Positions 34,839-44,908 of a stretch of DNA of 64,000 bases are shown piece by piece. The position numbers and the translations under genes were made by a program. Positions within the stretch are counted from its first letter, which is position 1; each line of letters starts with the position of its first letter. This DNA is from Pseudoalteromonas distincta (GTDB lineage: Bacteria; Pseudomonadota; Gammaproteobacteria; Enterobacterales; Alteromonadaceae): contig NZ_JWIG01000001.1 in the NCBI RefSeq assembly GCF_000814675.1, forward strand, positions 260,471 to 324,470, in the 5' to 3' direction. A model generated the notes under the pieces. The model was not told where the DNA came from, did no database searches, and saw only the letters and a list, made by a program, of their open reading frames with translations.

Positions 34839-37094
34839 TTATGCCCAGTAATTCACAACACCGTCATTATCTTTAGCGTTATTAATAATTGATTGTAACG
34901 CCACAATACTCGAAAACTCTTCATCCATATTTTCATGGCTTTCTAATATTTCTTCTAACAGCGGTTTTAAAACCTTATCAAGTAAATCTAACTTATCAGA
35001 TTGTCCCGACTTTTTATTACCATCGAAAGTAAATTTGGGCAGCACTTTATGAATAATAAAATTATTAATAGCCTGCTCTTTATCTTCATTTACATCTTTA
35101 AAAAGCGCCAAGTAATTAAGCCCCTGCCTAATCGTTCGCATACCAAATTCAACACCTAAAGGATGAAAAAAACGGCTATTTAGTTCTTTAAACTGTATAC
35201 AAAAATCGTCATTAATAGAGTAATTAGGATATGGCGTCCTTACACCTAGATCATCTATTTCAAATACCACGGGCAGCGCCACATCTTCAAAGCCATACGC
35301 GTCAATTTCACTAATAATCTTATCCCAATCACTCAGTAGCGGGCTTCTAAACTTCATTATGTGAGCGCGATCTAAAATTTTAGGAGATAAATAATGCGTA
35401 GTTTCATCAATATTAATTGCACCAATAATGCGAACGTTTGGAGAAATCGTTATAGATGAAGGTGTACTAATTACACCTGCAAGCATACGCCTAATGTCAC
35501 CGTGGTATTTTATAAGAGAATTTTTATCACTAAAGCCGAATGCGCGTTTCATTTCATTGTTAACATCTTCATCTTGCATAAGCGCTATAAAATCGGTAAT
35601 ACCATTTTTATTATATTTTTCTTTAGCCCCAGTAATAATAGATACAACGCCTTTAAGTTCTGCTAATACATGCGATGCTTCATCATCTGAATAAAGTTGA
35701 ATCTCTGGCTTTTTATTTCTTTCTTCAAGTTTTGATAAAAAATCAGCAAAATAGTATTCAACCCTCGCCAAGTTCATTTCATCCAAACAAATAAAATAAG
35801 GAACTTCTGGGTTTTGCTGTGCCTCAATTAATGCTTCAAGAAACGGAGTTGCTAAATACTTTTTTTCTAAAGGATTGTAATAACCTAACAAATCCTCAGA
35901 GCTAGTCCAATTCGGCTTTACCGGAATAATAATAGATTTACCGCCAACAGCATCAGCAAACGAATTAACCAAATTAGTTTTCCCTGAGCCAGAATCCCCC
36001 GCTAAAATAATTAAATCGTTACTTCTAATAAGGGTAAGGTAATTTTCAATAATATGACGGGGGTAAAGTATATCGCGCTCTTTGAGATAAGCTTGAATAT
36101 AAGATACCGCTTGCTTGTAATCACCGTTTAAGTGATCACTAAACTCAATATGCTCAGGTCGCTCACTTACTTTAGTAATATTAGAAACGAAACTATTAAA
36201 TTCATCATCATCAATAAACTCAAAACTCTTTAAAAAAACAGCCTTTTCTTCTATAAATGCTTTTAGCTTTTCTATTTTTTTAGCCATTACTTCCTCAAGT
36301 CCTTTGTATTTATCATCAAGTATTGCTAGCTCATGCTCTTTTTTTTCAATACTTTGCCGAAGTAATTTACTTTCTGAGCCTAATTGTTGGTTTTCTTTTT
36401 TACTGCTCTCAACAGAATCCTTTATGGCGTGTAGCTCAACTTTCTCTATCGAAACGGCTCTTGTCATTGAGTTAAGTCGAGACAGGTGCGTTTCTATTTC
36501 CGACTTCTGAGTTTCTTCAAACTCTGTTTTAAGTTTACTGAGTTGCTGTTCATAAATAACTTTATCAATAAAACGTTCTGTGCCCTCACCTAGCACTATT
36601 GATTTATCTATATCGCTCAGCCTATCTATCTCATTTATAGCAATAGGCAATTGCTCTAGGGGTTCTATATCATCTGAGGAAAGGTTTAATTCAAATGGGT
36701 TGCCATGCTTAATTCGCTCACTTAATTTAGTAAGAATTAGCTTCCCACGAACAAACGTCCTTTGGTCTGTTATATAGTATTTATTACCTATAGAAGGATA
36801 AACAAAAATGCCACTTTGTAGTCCGTAGCTAACATCTATTGGGTACTCTATTAATTTATTATCAATAACGTTGCGCACATGTTTTAATCGATAAGGAACC
36901 GCACCATCTTGTTTGGTTAGCTCGCCCCATACTTCAATTTTTTTATTTTTAATTCCCCAACATTTAAATAACCGCTGGTAAAGCTCTTCATCAGATAAAT
37001 CTTTTACAACATCTAGAGAGTATTTAACGGGCTCGCCTAGCAAGCTTTCATTACTTAGTACATCGTTATCAGCTTCATATGTCTCATCTGCCAT
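34839..37094 (-). CDS. McrB-like AAA+ NTPase with coiled coil
   Basis: Motor NTPase of the McrB branch of AAA+ proteins. It has 751 residues. The N-terminal region (1-180) is unrecognised; a long coiled coil covers about 185-290. The AAA+ core has Walker A GDSGSGKTN (about 365), Walker B with the McrB-type signature CLDEMNLARVEYYFAD (about 435) and a second signature GAINIDETTHYLSPKILDRA (about 558), equivalent to the MNxxDR region of McrB. GTP rather than ATP use is typical of the family but not provable here. The gene lies two bases after hsdS and two before the McrC-like gene, so the pair is translated with the type I system. The coiled-coil insertion recalls the CoCoNuT subset of type IV systems. 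Confidence 0.85.
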   Translation of the reverse strand: MADETYEADNDVLSNESLLGEPVKYSLDVVKDLSDEELYQRLFKCWGIKNKKIEVWGELTKQDGAVPYRLKHVRNVIDNKLIEYPIDVSYGLQSGIFVYPSIGNKYYITDQRTFVRGKLILTKLSERIKHGNPFELNLSSDDIEPLEQLPIAINEIDRLSDIDKSIVLGEGTERFIDKVIYEQQLSKLKTEFEETQKSEIETHLSRLNSMTRAVSIEKVELHAIKDSVESSKKENQQLGSESKLLRQSIEKKEHELAILDDKYKGLEEVMAKKIEKLKAFIEEKAVFLKSFEFIDDDEFNSFVSNITKVSERPEHIEFSDHLNGDYKQAVSYIQAYLKERDILYPRHIIENYLTLIRSNDLIILAGDSGSGKTNLVNSFADAVGGKSIIIPVKPNWTSSEDLLGYYNPLEKKYLATPFLEALIEAQQNPEVPYFICLDEMNLARVEYYFADFLSKLEERNKKPEIQLYSDDEASHVLAELKGVVSIITGAKEKYNKNGITDFIALMQDEDVNNEMKRAFGFSDKNSLIKYHGDIRRMLAGVISTPSSITISPNVRIIGAINIDETTHYLSPKILDRAHIMKFRSPLLSDWDKIISEIDAYGFEDVALPVVFEIDDLGVRTPYPNYSINDDFCIQFKELNSRFFHPLGVEFGMRTIRQGLNYLALFKDVNEDKEQAINNFIIHKVLPKFTFDGNKKSGQSDKLDLLDKVLKPLLEEILESHENMDEEFSSIVALQSIINNAKDNDGVVNYWA

Positions 37095-37096
37095 AT

Positions 37097-38899
37097 CTAC
37101 AACGCCTGTTCGACTATGGCGTCTGTGAGGTGAAGTTTAGTGGTTTGTGCGTCTGTTAAACGGGCTTTGAGTTGGTCGCAGAGCGCCATTAGTTCATCTA
37201 CTTTAGCGACAATACGATGCTGTTCTTTGAATGGTGGTAGAGGTATTATAATAGAGCTCACCTGCCCTTGATTTATTGACGCTTGCCCAACTGCTTCTTT
37301 AGCAAACGATGAGATAAAATTTTGAGCAACCTTCGTCATCATAAATAAGTTTAAGTATTGTGCTGACAAATGCTCGATAAAAGGTTTTGCTCGCATGTTC
37401 ATACTTTCATAAACTAAAGGCTCTTCTGACTCAGGTATTATTGCCGTTTTACCAACAAGTTCTTTACTATTGACTCTGTTAATCAAAAGGTCATTTGGTT
37501 CGAGTATAAACTGCGCTAATTCAGTAGGCTCAACTTCAACTCTTTTAGCGCCAGCAAAATCAATATACCCATTTTGGATGTTATACATTCTCAAAGATAT
37601 TACCCCTTCATCTGTATAAAACTTTGAAGGTTTATATAACCCATTAGAAAATGATTTAAACAAATCACCAAATCGACTCCAAACCCAGCCACTAGGTAAC
37701 TCATATAATTTTTCTTCGTCGGTAATTTCTGGCAGTGGTTTTTGCTTTTTGATTTTTTTGTCTTTAATCAGTTGGGCTTTTTCTGCTGCTATGCGCTCTA
37801 GGAGTTTGGCGGCGGGTTCGTCATTTGGGTTTTGTGGGACGAGTTTGCCCATTACTGCGAGTTGTAAAATGGTTTGTTTTAGCGTGTCGATGCTGGCGGT
37901 GGTGGTGAATAGCGTGTCGAAGTGCTCGCTTAAGCGTTGCCAGTTTTGTTGGAACTGTTGAGCAGTTTGTTCCGGTGTAGCCCCTTGCTCTGGTGCTTTT
38001 AGCAAAGCCTCTAACAGCACTTCAACTAATGTTTGATGTGCGGTAATACTATTTTCAGTTTGCACCTCAAGCGCATCACACAAGCTCATTAACTCATCGA
38101 CTTTAGCGACAATACGTTGTTGCTCTGAAGTTGGTGGTAAAGCAATAACCGTGTTTATTATCTTTTCTCTTGATATATTTGGTTGAGCACCACCTGCCCC
38201 CATTCCAATTAAACGAGATTTAGACGCTTTCAATAACATTAATAAAAAAGTATTTTTAAAGCCATTAAATGGAGTACAAGCACAGACTGCTTGGTTAGTT
38301 GTAGCTCTAACCGTAAGAATTGAGGTTTTCCCAATAGTAGCTCCATACATTGCTACAAGTACATCACCGATATTATTGTACCGAACAGAGGTTTCTTTTA
38401 GAGCAAGCTCAGATATATGTTCCTCTGATTCACTTATATAATCGGAATTCAATTCTCCAGACTTAAACCAGGGTATACTTCCATCATAATATTCAATGTT
38501 TCCCCGCCTTGGTGTTGAACCCGCCCCCCACTCACCTAAATCATTGAAACGAACTAACTCCCAGCCTTTCGGCAATTCAAACGGTTCTTCTTCTTCACTA
38601 ATTTCTGGTAGTGCTTTAGGCTTTTTGATTTTCTTATCTTTAACTAACTGTGCCTTTTCAGCGGCTATACGCTCTAGCAATACTGAAGCGGGTTCGTCGT
38701 TTGGATCTTGTGGCACTAATTTGCCACGTACGGCGAGCTCTAAAATAAGTTCGCGGAGTTTTTTAATACCGTGAAGTGAAAACTTTTTAGATGAACCGCG
38801 CCCTGCTGACGATTTTTGCTCGATGGCTGTGGTCCAAATATCTAGGTGGTCGGTTATGAGCTGCTCTTCGCTTGTGTTTGGTGCTTTAGTCTCAGCCAT
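37097..38899 (-). CDS. hsdS: Type I restriction-modification specificity subunit HsdS
   Basis: DNA-recognition subunit of the type I enzyme. It has 600 residues with two target-recognition domains (about 105-270 and 400-575). Each is preceded by a near-duplicate conserved segment: LVPQDPNDEPASVLLERIAA before the first and LVPQNPNDEPAAKLLERIAA before the second, each continuing to a KIKK-rich stretch and ELPxGW. The duplicated central regions fix the distance between the two half-sites. Its start overlaps the hsdM stop by one base. The recognition sequence cannot be predicted. Confidence 0.95.
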   Translation of the reverse strand: MAETKAPNTSEEQLITDHLDIWTTAIEQKSSAGRGSSKKFSLHGIKKLRELILELAVRGKLVPQDPNDEPASVLLERIAAEKAQLVKDKKIKKPKALPEISEEEEPFELPKGWELVRFNDLGEWGAGSTPRRGNIEYYDGSIPWFKSGELNSDYISESEEHISELALKETSVRYNNIGDVLVAMYGATIGKTSILTVRATTNQAVCACTPFNGFKNTFLLMLLKASKSRLIGMGAGGAQPNISREKIINTVIALPPTSEQQRIVAKVDELMSLCDALEVQTENSITAHQTLVEVLLEALLKAPEQGATPEQTAQQFQQNWQRLSEHFDTLFTTTASIDTLKQTILQLAVMGKLVPQNPNDEPAAKLLERIAAEKAQLIKDKKIKKQKPLPEITDEEKLYELPSGWVWSRFGDLFKSFSNGLYKPSKFYTDEGVISLRMYNIQNGYIDFAGAKRVEVEPTELAQFILEPNDLLINRVNSKELVGKTAIIPESEEPLVYESMNMRAKPFIEHLSAQYLNLFMMTKVAQNFISSFAKEAVGQASINQGQVSSIIIPLPPFKEQHRIVAKVDELMALCDQLKARLTDAQTTKLHLTDAIVEQAL

Positions 38900-40371
38900 T
38901 ACTTGCCCTCAGCATCTTTAGACAGTGCTGCTGACAATATACCTTTAAGCTGGTCACGCAGTGCTTGTATATCGGCTTGCTGCTTCGAATAATCTGCTAA
39001 TAACTCTTCTGGGTTATGGCTGATTACCTCGCCTACATGCGGGTTTTTAATGTCTAGGTTGTAGTTACGGGCAATAATATCGTCGATTGATACTTTCCAT
39101 GCTTGTTCGGTTTCAGTTCGGCTTGCAAAGCCGTCTGCTTCGTTGCCCCACCATTCGAGCTCCGTTTTAAACTCTTCAAACTTCATTGGTTTGGTTTTGT
39201 TATAATTTTTAACCCCTGCTGGGTATGGGTGCTCGTAAAACCACACGTCTTTGGTTGGCGTGCCTTTAGTAAAAAACAATATGTTAGTTTTAATACTTGT
39301 GTACGGGGCAAATACGCCATTAGGTAAGCGTACTATGGTGTGTAAGTTACACTCTTCTACCAACAGCTTTTTAATTTTGGTTTTAACGCCTTCACCAAAT
39401 AGGGTGCCATCTGGCAATACAACAGCCGCGCGCCCTTTCGTGTTGAGCACTTCTATAATGAGCTGTAAGAACAAGTCGGCTGTTTCGCGAGTTTGCATGT
39501 CGCTTGGGAAGTTTTTTTCTATACCGTCTTCTTCAGTACCGCCAAATGGTGGGTTGGTGATGATTACATCTACTTGATCATCCCAGCTTGAAAGCGGTTT
39601 ATTTAGGGTATTGCCGTGTTTAACTTGTACCGGTACTTCAATGCCGTGAAGCATCATATTGGTAGTACACAGTAAGTGCGGGAGTTGTTTTTTTTCTACA
39701 CCGTGTATTTGCTTTTGAAGTATTTGGTGGTCGTCGCCCGATTTAACATAGTTTGCTTTTACATGGTCGAACGCGCATGTTAAAAAGCCACCAGTACCAC
39801 AAGCAGGGTCCATGATTGACTCGCCTAGTTTTGGGTCGGTTACTGCTACTATAAATTTAGTGATGGCGCGCGGGGTATAAAATTCGCCTGCGTTACCTGC
39901 GCTTTGTAAATCTTTTAGTATTTGCTCGTACAGGTCGCCAAATAAGTGACGCTCTTTTGAGTCGGTAAAGTCTATTTCGTTTAGCTTATTAATCACCTGG
40001 CGCAGTAGTGTGCCGTTTTTCATGTAGTTAAAGGCATCGCTAAAGGCCTGGGTTACTACATAGCCGCGTGGGTTTTTATCTATAGGTGCGATTAGGTTTT
40101 TAAGCTCAGGGAATAGCTTGTCGTTTACAAACTCTAACAGCTCATCGCCCGTTATGCCTTCGTTATCGGCTGCCCAATTGCGCCATAAAAATTGCTCAGG
40201 GATTGGCTCGCGGTAGTCGTCTAATTCAAGCTCTAGTTCTTCTTCTTGCGCGTCGAATACTTTTAAAAATAGTAACCACGACATTTGACCAAGGCGTTGC
40301 GCGTCGCCATCGACACCGGCGTCTTTACGCATAATATCTTGAATGGATTTAATAGCTGAACTGATAGACAT
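38899..40371 (-). CDS. hsdM: Type I restriction-modification DNA methyltransferase HsdM
   Basis: N6-adenine methyltransferase subunit. It has 490 residues. The N-terminal helical domain (MSISSAIKSIQDIMRKDAGV) is followed by the SAM-binding motif DPACGTGGFL (about residue 188) and the catalytic NPPF in IITNPPFGG (about 272); AGEFYTPRAI is the usual HsdM motif before motif I. CAAGAGAA precedes the start. It is 118 bases downstream of hsdR and directly coupled to hsdS. Confidence 0.97.
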   Translation of the reverse strand: MSISSAIKSIQDIMRKDAGVDGDAQRLGQMSWLLFLKVFDAQEEELELELDDYREPIPEQFLWRNWAADNEGITGDELLEFVNDKLFPELKNLIAPIDKNPRGYVVTQAFSDAFNYMKNGTLLRQVINKLNEIDFTDSKERHLFGDLYEQILKDLQSAGNAGEFYTPRAITKFIVAVTDPKLGESIMDPACGTGGFLTCAFDHVKANYVKSGDDHQILQKQIHGVEKKQLPHLLCTTNMMLHGIEVPVQVKHGNTLNKPLSSWDDQVDVIITNPPFGGTEEDGIEKNFPSDMQTRETADLFLQLIIEVLNTKGRAAVVLPDGTLFGEGVKTKIKKLLVEECNLHTIVRLPNGVFAPYTSIKTNILFFTKGTPTKDVWFYEHPYPAGVKNYNKTKPMKFEEFKTELEWWGNEADGFASRTETEQAWKVSIDDIIARNYNLDIKNPHVGEVISHNPEELLADYSKQQADIQALRDQLKGILSAALSKDAEGK

Positions 40372-40489
40372 AGTATTCTCTTGTTTGATTGTTTTTATAA
40401 ACTGCGGCTAAAGGCAAATATGAAAGCTGTTTAATTTAAATGGTTTAATGCTTTGCTGTGGCTAATACATAGCGACAGCAAACATAAAT

Positions 40490-42946
40490 TTAGGCTGTTT
40501 TAGGCGCTGGCATTTGGTAAATTTCGGCTTCGAGCTCTTTGAGTGCTTGCTCGTATTGTGGTTTGCCGCCAAAGCCTTTTTTTACTATTTCACTTAGGCT
40601 GCCTATTTCGTTAAACGGCGCTACTTTAAGCGCTTGCATAGATTCGATTTCTTGCACGCCTACATCTGCGTATTTTAACAGAAGGTTCTCGAGTACGGTG
40701 TGTGCGGTACCCGAATATTTAGTGAAATAGTTACGCTTTTGTACGTTATCTGCGCGCTCTTTACGGGTAAGGGGTGGTTGGTCGTAAACTACATGGCAGA
40801 TCATATCAAAGGGGTCCATGTCTTTGCCTACTTCTTCCTCGAGCGCTGACCAAATAATCCCTTCTTCGGAAAGCTCGTCGATGATTGCTTGTTTGCGATC
40901 TGACTCGTTCCAACGCTTTACAAAGTCATCCAATGAACTGAACTGCTTGCTCATGGTTTTACGGGTGTAATCTATAAATGACTCGGTAACAAGTTTACCG
41001 TCGGTATCGTAATACTGGACTCGCTCTGCCACTTTATTAACGGTAACACCCGATACGCGGTACTTAACCATTTTGTTAGTTTCGTCGTCCCATTCGCCAT
41101 CAAGCGTGCCATCGCCTTTGGGGTCGTTAATGGTGTCGTTGTTGGCATCGGTTGTATCGTCAGTGGTTTGGTCGCCAAATACGTTGTCTGGTGTTTCTGC
41201 GCTGGTTGTATCATCTTGTGATTCAAGATCAACGTCTTCGTCTTCAATATCAGTGGGCGTTACTTTTATTATTTTTTCTGGTGTGCCATCAAAGCGTTCA
41301 TCGGCAAATAACTCGGTGGCTTTTTTAAAGTCGAGTATGGTAAACCAAAGCTTGCCGTAGCGATCGTCAATACGGGTACCACGCCCAATGATTTGTTTAA
41401 ACTTGGTCATTGATTGGATGTTTTGGTCGAGCACTACTAATTTACAGGTTTTAGCGTCTACCCCTGTGGTCATAAGCTCTGAGGTGGTAGCAATAACTGG
41501 GTATGGCCGTTTAGGGTTTATAAAGTTGTCGAGCTGACCTTTGCCTAGTTCGTCATCGCCGGTGATCTTCATTACGTATTTATCGTTTTTTGCCATTTGC
41601 TCTGGGTTTAAGTTGGCAATGGCACGTCGCATACGCTCAGCGTGGTCTATGTCGTTACAAAACACGATGGTTTTAGCCATAGGGTCTGTACGTTTTAAAT
41701 AGTTGGTAATGGTTTCAGCCACCAGCTGTGTTCGCTCGTCAATTACCATTGTGCGGTCAAAGTCTTTTTGGTTGTATATTCGGTCTTGTATTACTTCACC
41801 GTTGTTATCAACCTGCCCTTTTGTTGGTCGCCAGCCTTGTAGGTCAACATCAAGATCGACACGTACCACTTTGTATGGCGCTAAAAAGCCATCTTCAATA
41901 CCTTCTTTTAGGGAATAGGTATAAGCAGGGTCGCCAAAATAGTCTGAGTTTGATACTTCATCGGTTTCTTTTGGTGTTGCGGTTAAGCCAACTTGAGCAG
42001 CACCTTTAAAGTAAGTGAGTATTTCACGCCAAGCGCTATCTTCACTTGCGCTACCACGGTGGCACTCGTCAATAATAATCAGGTCAAAAAAGTCTGGGTC
42101 TACTTGCTTAAAGGCTTTTTGGGATTCTTCTGGTCCTGTTAGTGCTTGGTAAAGTGCTAGGTGTATTTCGTAAGCTGGGTCGATTGTTCTGCCGGTAATT
42201 TTGGTCATTGAAGTACCAAACGGCTGAAAGTCATTTATACGAGTTTGATCTACCAATATGTTGCGGTCGGCTAAAAATAATATGCGTTTTTTAGCGCGTG
42301 ACTTCCATAAGCGCCAAATAATTTGAAACGCGGTATAAGTTTTACCGGTTCCTGTTGCCATAACAAGGAGTACGCGGTCTTTACCTGACGATATAGCCTC
42401 TACTGTTTTATTAATCGCTTGAAGCTGATAGTAACGTGGGTGTTTGCCACTACCATCATCGTAATAGGCTTGGTTGATTATAGGGAGTTGCGATTCTGTA
42501 TAGCCCTTGTAGGCACAATATTTAGCCCAAAGCTCTTGTGGTGATGGGAAGTCTTCTAAGCGTATTTCGGTTTCGAGGTTATGCGCATCAGGCGTGCCGA
42601 GCTTAGTCTTATCGTGAAATATAAAGCCATCGCCATTAGAGGCGAATATAAACGGCACATCGAGCAGCCTGGCGTAATCTAAGCCTTGTTGAAGGCCTTT
42701 GCCTACTTCATGCTTATTCGCTTTAGCTTCAATGACAGCAAGCGGCATACTGGGTTTATGGTAAAGCACTATATCAGCCGATTTAACCGTTTTACGAACA
42801 CCAAGTTGCCCACGGACGATTACTTTACCGTCACGTAGTTTAACCTCTTGGCGTATTTGAGTTATGTCATCCCACCCTGCGGTTTTAACTGCGGGTAGAA
42901 TAAACTTACTGATTATATCGGTTTCGCTGAGCTTTCTTTTATCCAT
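40490..42946 (-). CDS. hsdR: Type I restriction endonuclease subunit HsdR
   Basis: Motor and nuclease subunit that translocates and cuts unmodified DNA. It has 818 residues. The N-terminal nuclease motif is seen as [20 protein letters not shown] (about residue 70, with the ExK and following Q of type I nucleases). The superfamily 2 helicase has Walker [14 protein letters not shown] (about 198), DECHRG (about 291), LTATP and the late motif QIIGRGTR. An acidic, low-complexity stretch ([20 protein letters not shown], about 575-615) separates the motor from the C-terminal helical part. It is the first gene of the five-gene operon. Confidence 0.97.
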   Translation of the reverse strand: MDKRKLSETDIISKFILPAVKTAGWDDITQIRQEVKLRDGKVIVRGQLGVRKTVKSADIVLYHKPSMPLAVIEAKANKHEVGKGLQQGLDYARLLDVPFIFASNGDGFIFHDKTKLGTPDAHNLETEIRLEDFPSPQELWAKYCAYKGYTESQLPIINQAYYDDGSGKHPRYYQLQAINKTVEAISSGKDRVLLVMATGTGKTYTAFQIIWRLWKSRAKKRILFLADRNILVDQTRINDFQPFGTSMTKITGRTIDPAYEIHLALYQALTGPEESQKAFKQVDPDFFDLIIIDECHRGSASEDSAWREILTYFKGAAQVGLTATPKETDEVSNSDYFGDPAYTYSLKEGIEDGFLAPYKVVRVDLDVDLQGWRPTKGQVDNNGEVIQDRIYNQKDFDRTMVIDERTQLVAETITNYLKRTDPMAKTIVFCNDIDHAERMRRAIANLNPEQMAKNDKYVMKITGDDELGKGQLDNFINPKRPYPVIATTSELMTTGVDAKTCKLVVLDQNIQSMTKFKQIIGRGTRIDDRYGKLWFTILDFKKATELFADERFDGTPEKIIKVTPTDIEDEDVDLESQDDTTSAETPDNVFGDQTTDDTTDANNDTINDPKGDGTLDGEWDDETNKMVKYRVSGVTVNKVAERVQYYDTDGKLVTESFIDYTRKTMSKQFSSLDDFVKRWNESDRKQAIIDELSEEGIIWSALEEEVGKDMDPFDMICHVVYDQPPLTRKERADNVQKRNYFTKYSGTAHTVLENLLLKYADVGVQEIESMQALKVAPFNEIGSLSEIVKKGFGGKPQYEQALKELEAEIYQMPAPKTA

Positions 42947-43311
42947 AACTTAAACCATCCCTAAATACTACGCTATGAGCCAACAAGGTTTTGCGTACAA
43001 CTCGTTGATTCAACGTGTTTCATGCTGTTTAGTGATGCTATATAAAATACGGTTAATAAGCAAAAATAAAAGGTAAACTAAATTATGAGATATTAAAAAA
43101 TAAAATTGTAACTTCTATACAAAATAGAAAAGAGGACAAATCGTTTATTTACCGCTTTTTATGTTCCGATAAAATAAAAAATTATTATTCTATCATGTAC
43201 TTATAAATATAATTGTTCCGCTATTTGTTCTGCGTTGTTCCGTTTATAAAAAGCGTTTTTAGCACAGGTAAACAAGTGATATTTTTGCAATATTAAAGTT
43301 TACAACAACTG
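42947..43311. other. Intergenic region upstream of the restriction operon
   Basis: A 365-bp strongly AT-rich gap with no credible gene. It should hold the promoter of the hsdR-led operon and the end of the transcript from the upstream genes. No clear terminator or operator was found. Confidence 0.55.
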
Positions 43312-44196
43312 CTAAGCATTATCGTAATCATCTAGCCACTCGGCTACAGTTTGCTCTTGTGGTTTTCGTTTTAAATATATTCCCTCTTGTTGCTCTATAT
43401 AAGGGGGTATAGCTTTACCTTTTACCGTACTACCTTGTTTACTTATACCGTGGCTATGAAACTCCGTATTATTTAATGTCCGTGATTCACAATATACGTA
43501 GTTACTCATACTCGTAGTCTCACCATTTTCTGTGCCTTGATATATATGGCTATTAGCATTTTCGCTGCCACTGTTCAATGCCCCATAAACATGCCCCGCT
43601 ATATTGCCACGGCTAAGTGCCGCAAGAGTGCCACCGTTTTGCCCTTCGCCTGTCGCTAAAACGCCACGATTAACCGCTTCTATAATTTGCTGATATGTTA
43701 TGTTTGCTAAGCAAAGTGTTTTAGAGTCGAGTTTATTCCCTTTCCTTATCTCTGCTTGCCAAAGGTAGTTTTTCATAATATTTATTTTTTTATAAAGTTC
43801 ACTTGGCCTTCTTGGTTTTGGTAAGTTTGAGCAACTCCAGAATTTGAGTAACGCTCCTTGTGCTGGTGGATTAAAAAGTTTTCCATTTAAGCGCCCTGAC
43901 TTTTTTTTACGATCCAATGATACGTTAAAAATTGTGTAGTAATCTTCGTGGAAACTCAAATCAGTAAAGCTCATTGTTAGGCCATCGTATTTACTCAAAT
44001 ATCGTCCAACTTTAAACTGTCTAAACTGGTATATAGGCTGTGCGATCACACAGCTTAACTGGCTTAGTAAAGTGTTTTGATAGATGTGGAGCCAGTTACT
44101 AGGAACCGGCTTTCCACTTTTTGGAGTAATATTTAATTGACCGTTAGTAATACTAATTACATCACCACGCTTAATTAAGTCAATAAGCTTAACCAT
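43312..44196 (-). CDS. Unrecognised island protein, 294 residues
   Basis: Function unknown. The start is supported by a strong site (AGGAGG four bases before ATG). The protein is mostly soluble with basic stretches (RKKKSGRLNGK, KPRRPSELYKK). The C-terminal third has an unusual Gly/Asn/Ser/His-rich part (AALSRGNIAGHVYGALNSGS, then NTEFHSHGISKQGS) and an acidic tail. No nuclease, polymerase or transmembrane motif was recognised. It follows an AlpA-like regulator gene and another small gene at short spacing, so a satellite-type accessory role is possible. Confidence 0.75.
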   Translation of the reverse strand: MVKLIDLIKRGDVISITNGQLNITPKSGKPVPSNWLHIYQNTLLSQLSCVIAQPIYQFRQFKVGRYLSKYDGLTMSFTDLSFHEDYYTIFNVSLDRKKKSGRLNGKLFNPPAQGALLKFWSCSNLPKPRRPSELYKKINIMKNYLWQAEIRKGNKLDSKTLCLANITYQQIIEAVNRGVLATGEGQNGGTLAALSRGNIAGHVYGALNSGSENANSHIYQGTENGETTSMSNYVYCESRTLNNTEFHSHGISKQGSTVKGKAIPPYIEQQEGIYLKRKPQEQTVAEWLDDYDNA

Positions 44197-44204
44197 ATAA
44201 CCTC

Positions 44205-44585
44205 CTAGCTTCCCAGGAGGTGCTTTATTGGCTTTAAAAGTTCAGTTGTTTGCTCTGGTGTGAACTCAGCTAATTTGCGTTTAATACGGCTTTTATTTAT
44301 GGCTTTTATGATAGTTTCAGCAATATCTAATGAGCTAAAACTATATTTTAAATGACCACCGATACCATCTGAGTTTGGTATTTTTTCGCGTATAAATTTG
44401 AATCCGAACTCGCGCTCAAGATCTGTAAAGTAGTTTCTTCCACTTGATAAACCAGCATTACGTAAAATATCTAATTCAGTCGCACCCTCAGGATGAACAA
44501 GAATATATAGGTTAGCTCGCTCTGTTTTGGACTGCGGCTTTTTAGGAGCAGGGCTTGCGGCGTTACTACCGCTTACAGCACACAT
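44205..44585 (-). CDS. Small unrecognised DNA-binding-like protein
   Basis: Function unknown; 126 residues. After a Ser/Ala/Pro/Lys-rich leader the segment ERANLYILVHPEGATELDIL and onward looks like a winged-helix, with a helix pair followed by SGRNYFTDLEREFGF. The basic stretch INKSRIKRKLAEF follows. The start ATG overlaps the AlpA-like gene stop by one base and the stop is eight bases from the next start, so the three genes form one unit. The winged-helix idea is inference from pattern only. Confidence 0.7.
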   Translation of the reverse strand: MCAVSGSNAASPAPKKPQSKTERANLYILVHPEGATELDILRNAGLSSGRNYFTDLEREFGFKFIREKIPNSDGIGGHLKYSFSSLDIAETIIKAINKSRIKRKLAEFTPEQTTELLKPIKHLLGS

Positions 44586-44785
44586 TATGCTGCCCCTTTG
44601 TAGATATTGCTACATGGTAGTTTCTCGACCCAGCGTTGAATATCACTTTCAAGCCAGCCAACTGAGTTTAAACCTAGCTGTTTTCTTTTTGGAAATACAC
44701 CTAATCGCTCTTTGCGCCAAATAGTAGAACGACTCAAACCGGTGAGTTCTGTTACTTCTTGGAAACGTAATATTTTGTTGTTCAT
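44585..44785 (-). CDS. AlpA-family excisionase/regulator
   Basis: Small MerR-like helix-turn-helix protein of the AlpA family, which in P4-like elements controls integrase or excision genes. It has 66 residues. The typical layout is seen: ILRFQEVTELTGLSRSTIWR, KERLGVFPKRKQLG, then VGWLESDIQRWVEKL. It lies between the integrase module and the cargo. It probably acts in island excision or in regulation of the neighbouring genes. Confidence 0.9.
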   Translation of the reverse strand: MNNKILRFQEVTELTGLSRSTIWRKERLGVFPKRKQLGLNSVGWLESDIQRWVEKLPCSNIYKGAA

Positions 44786-44908
44786 GGAGATTCGCCTTGT
44801 TTCGTTTTAGTTCAAGGCGAATGTTAGAGATTCAGAAAAAATGAACGAGAGTGAAATAAAAATATTTTTTTTAACTAAAAAATGGAATTATTAAAATACC
44901 TTATAAAA

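Noticed and set aside
40972..42009. Plus- and minus-strand short open frames inside hsdR
   Set aside because: They overlap the well-supported hsdR frame and have no recognisable domains.
43312..44585. The two small genes as a toxin-antitoxin pair
   Set aside because: Sizes (294 and 126 residues) and sequences show no known toxin or antitoxin motif; the arrangement alone is not enough.
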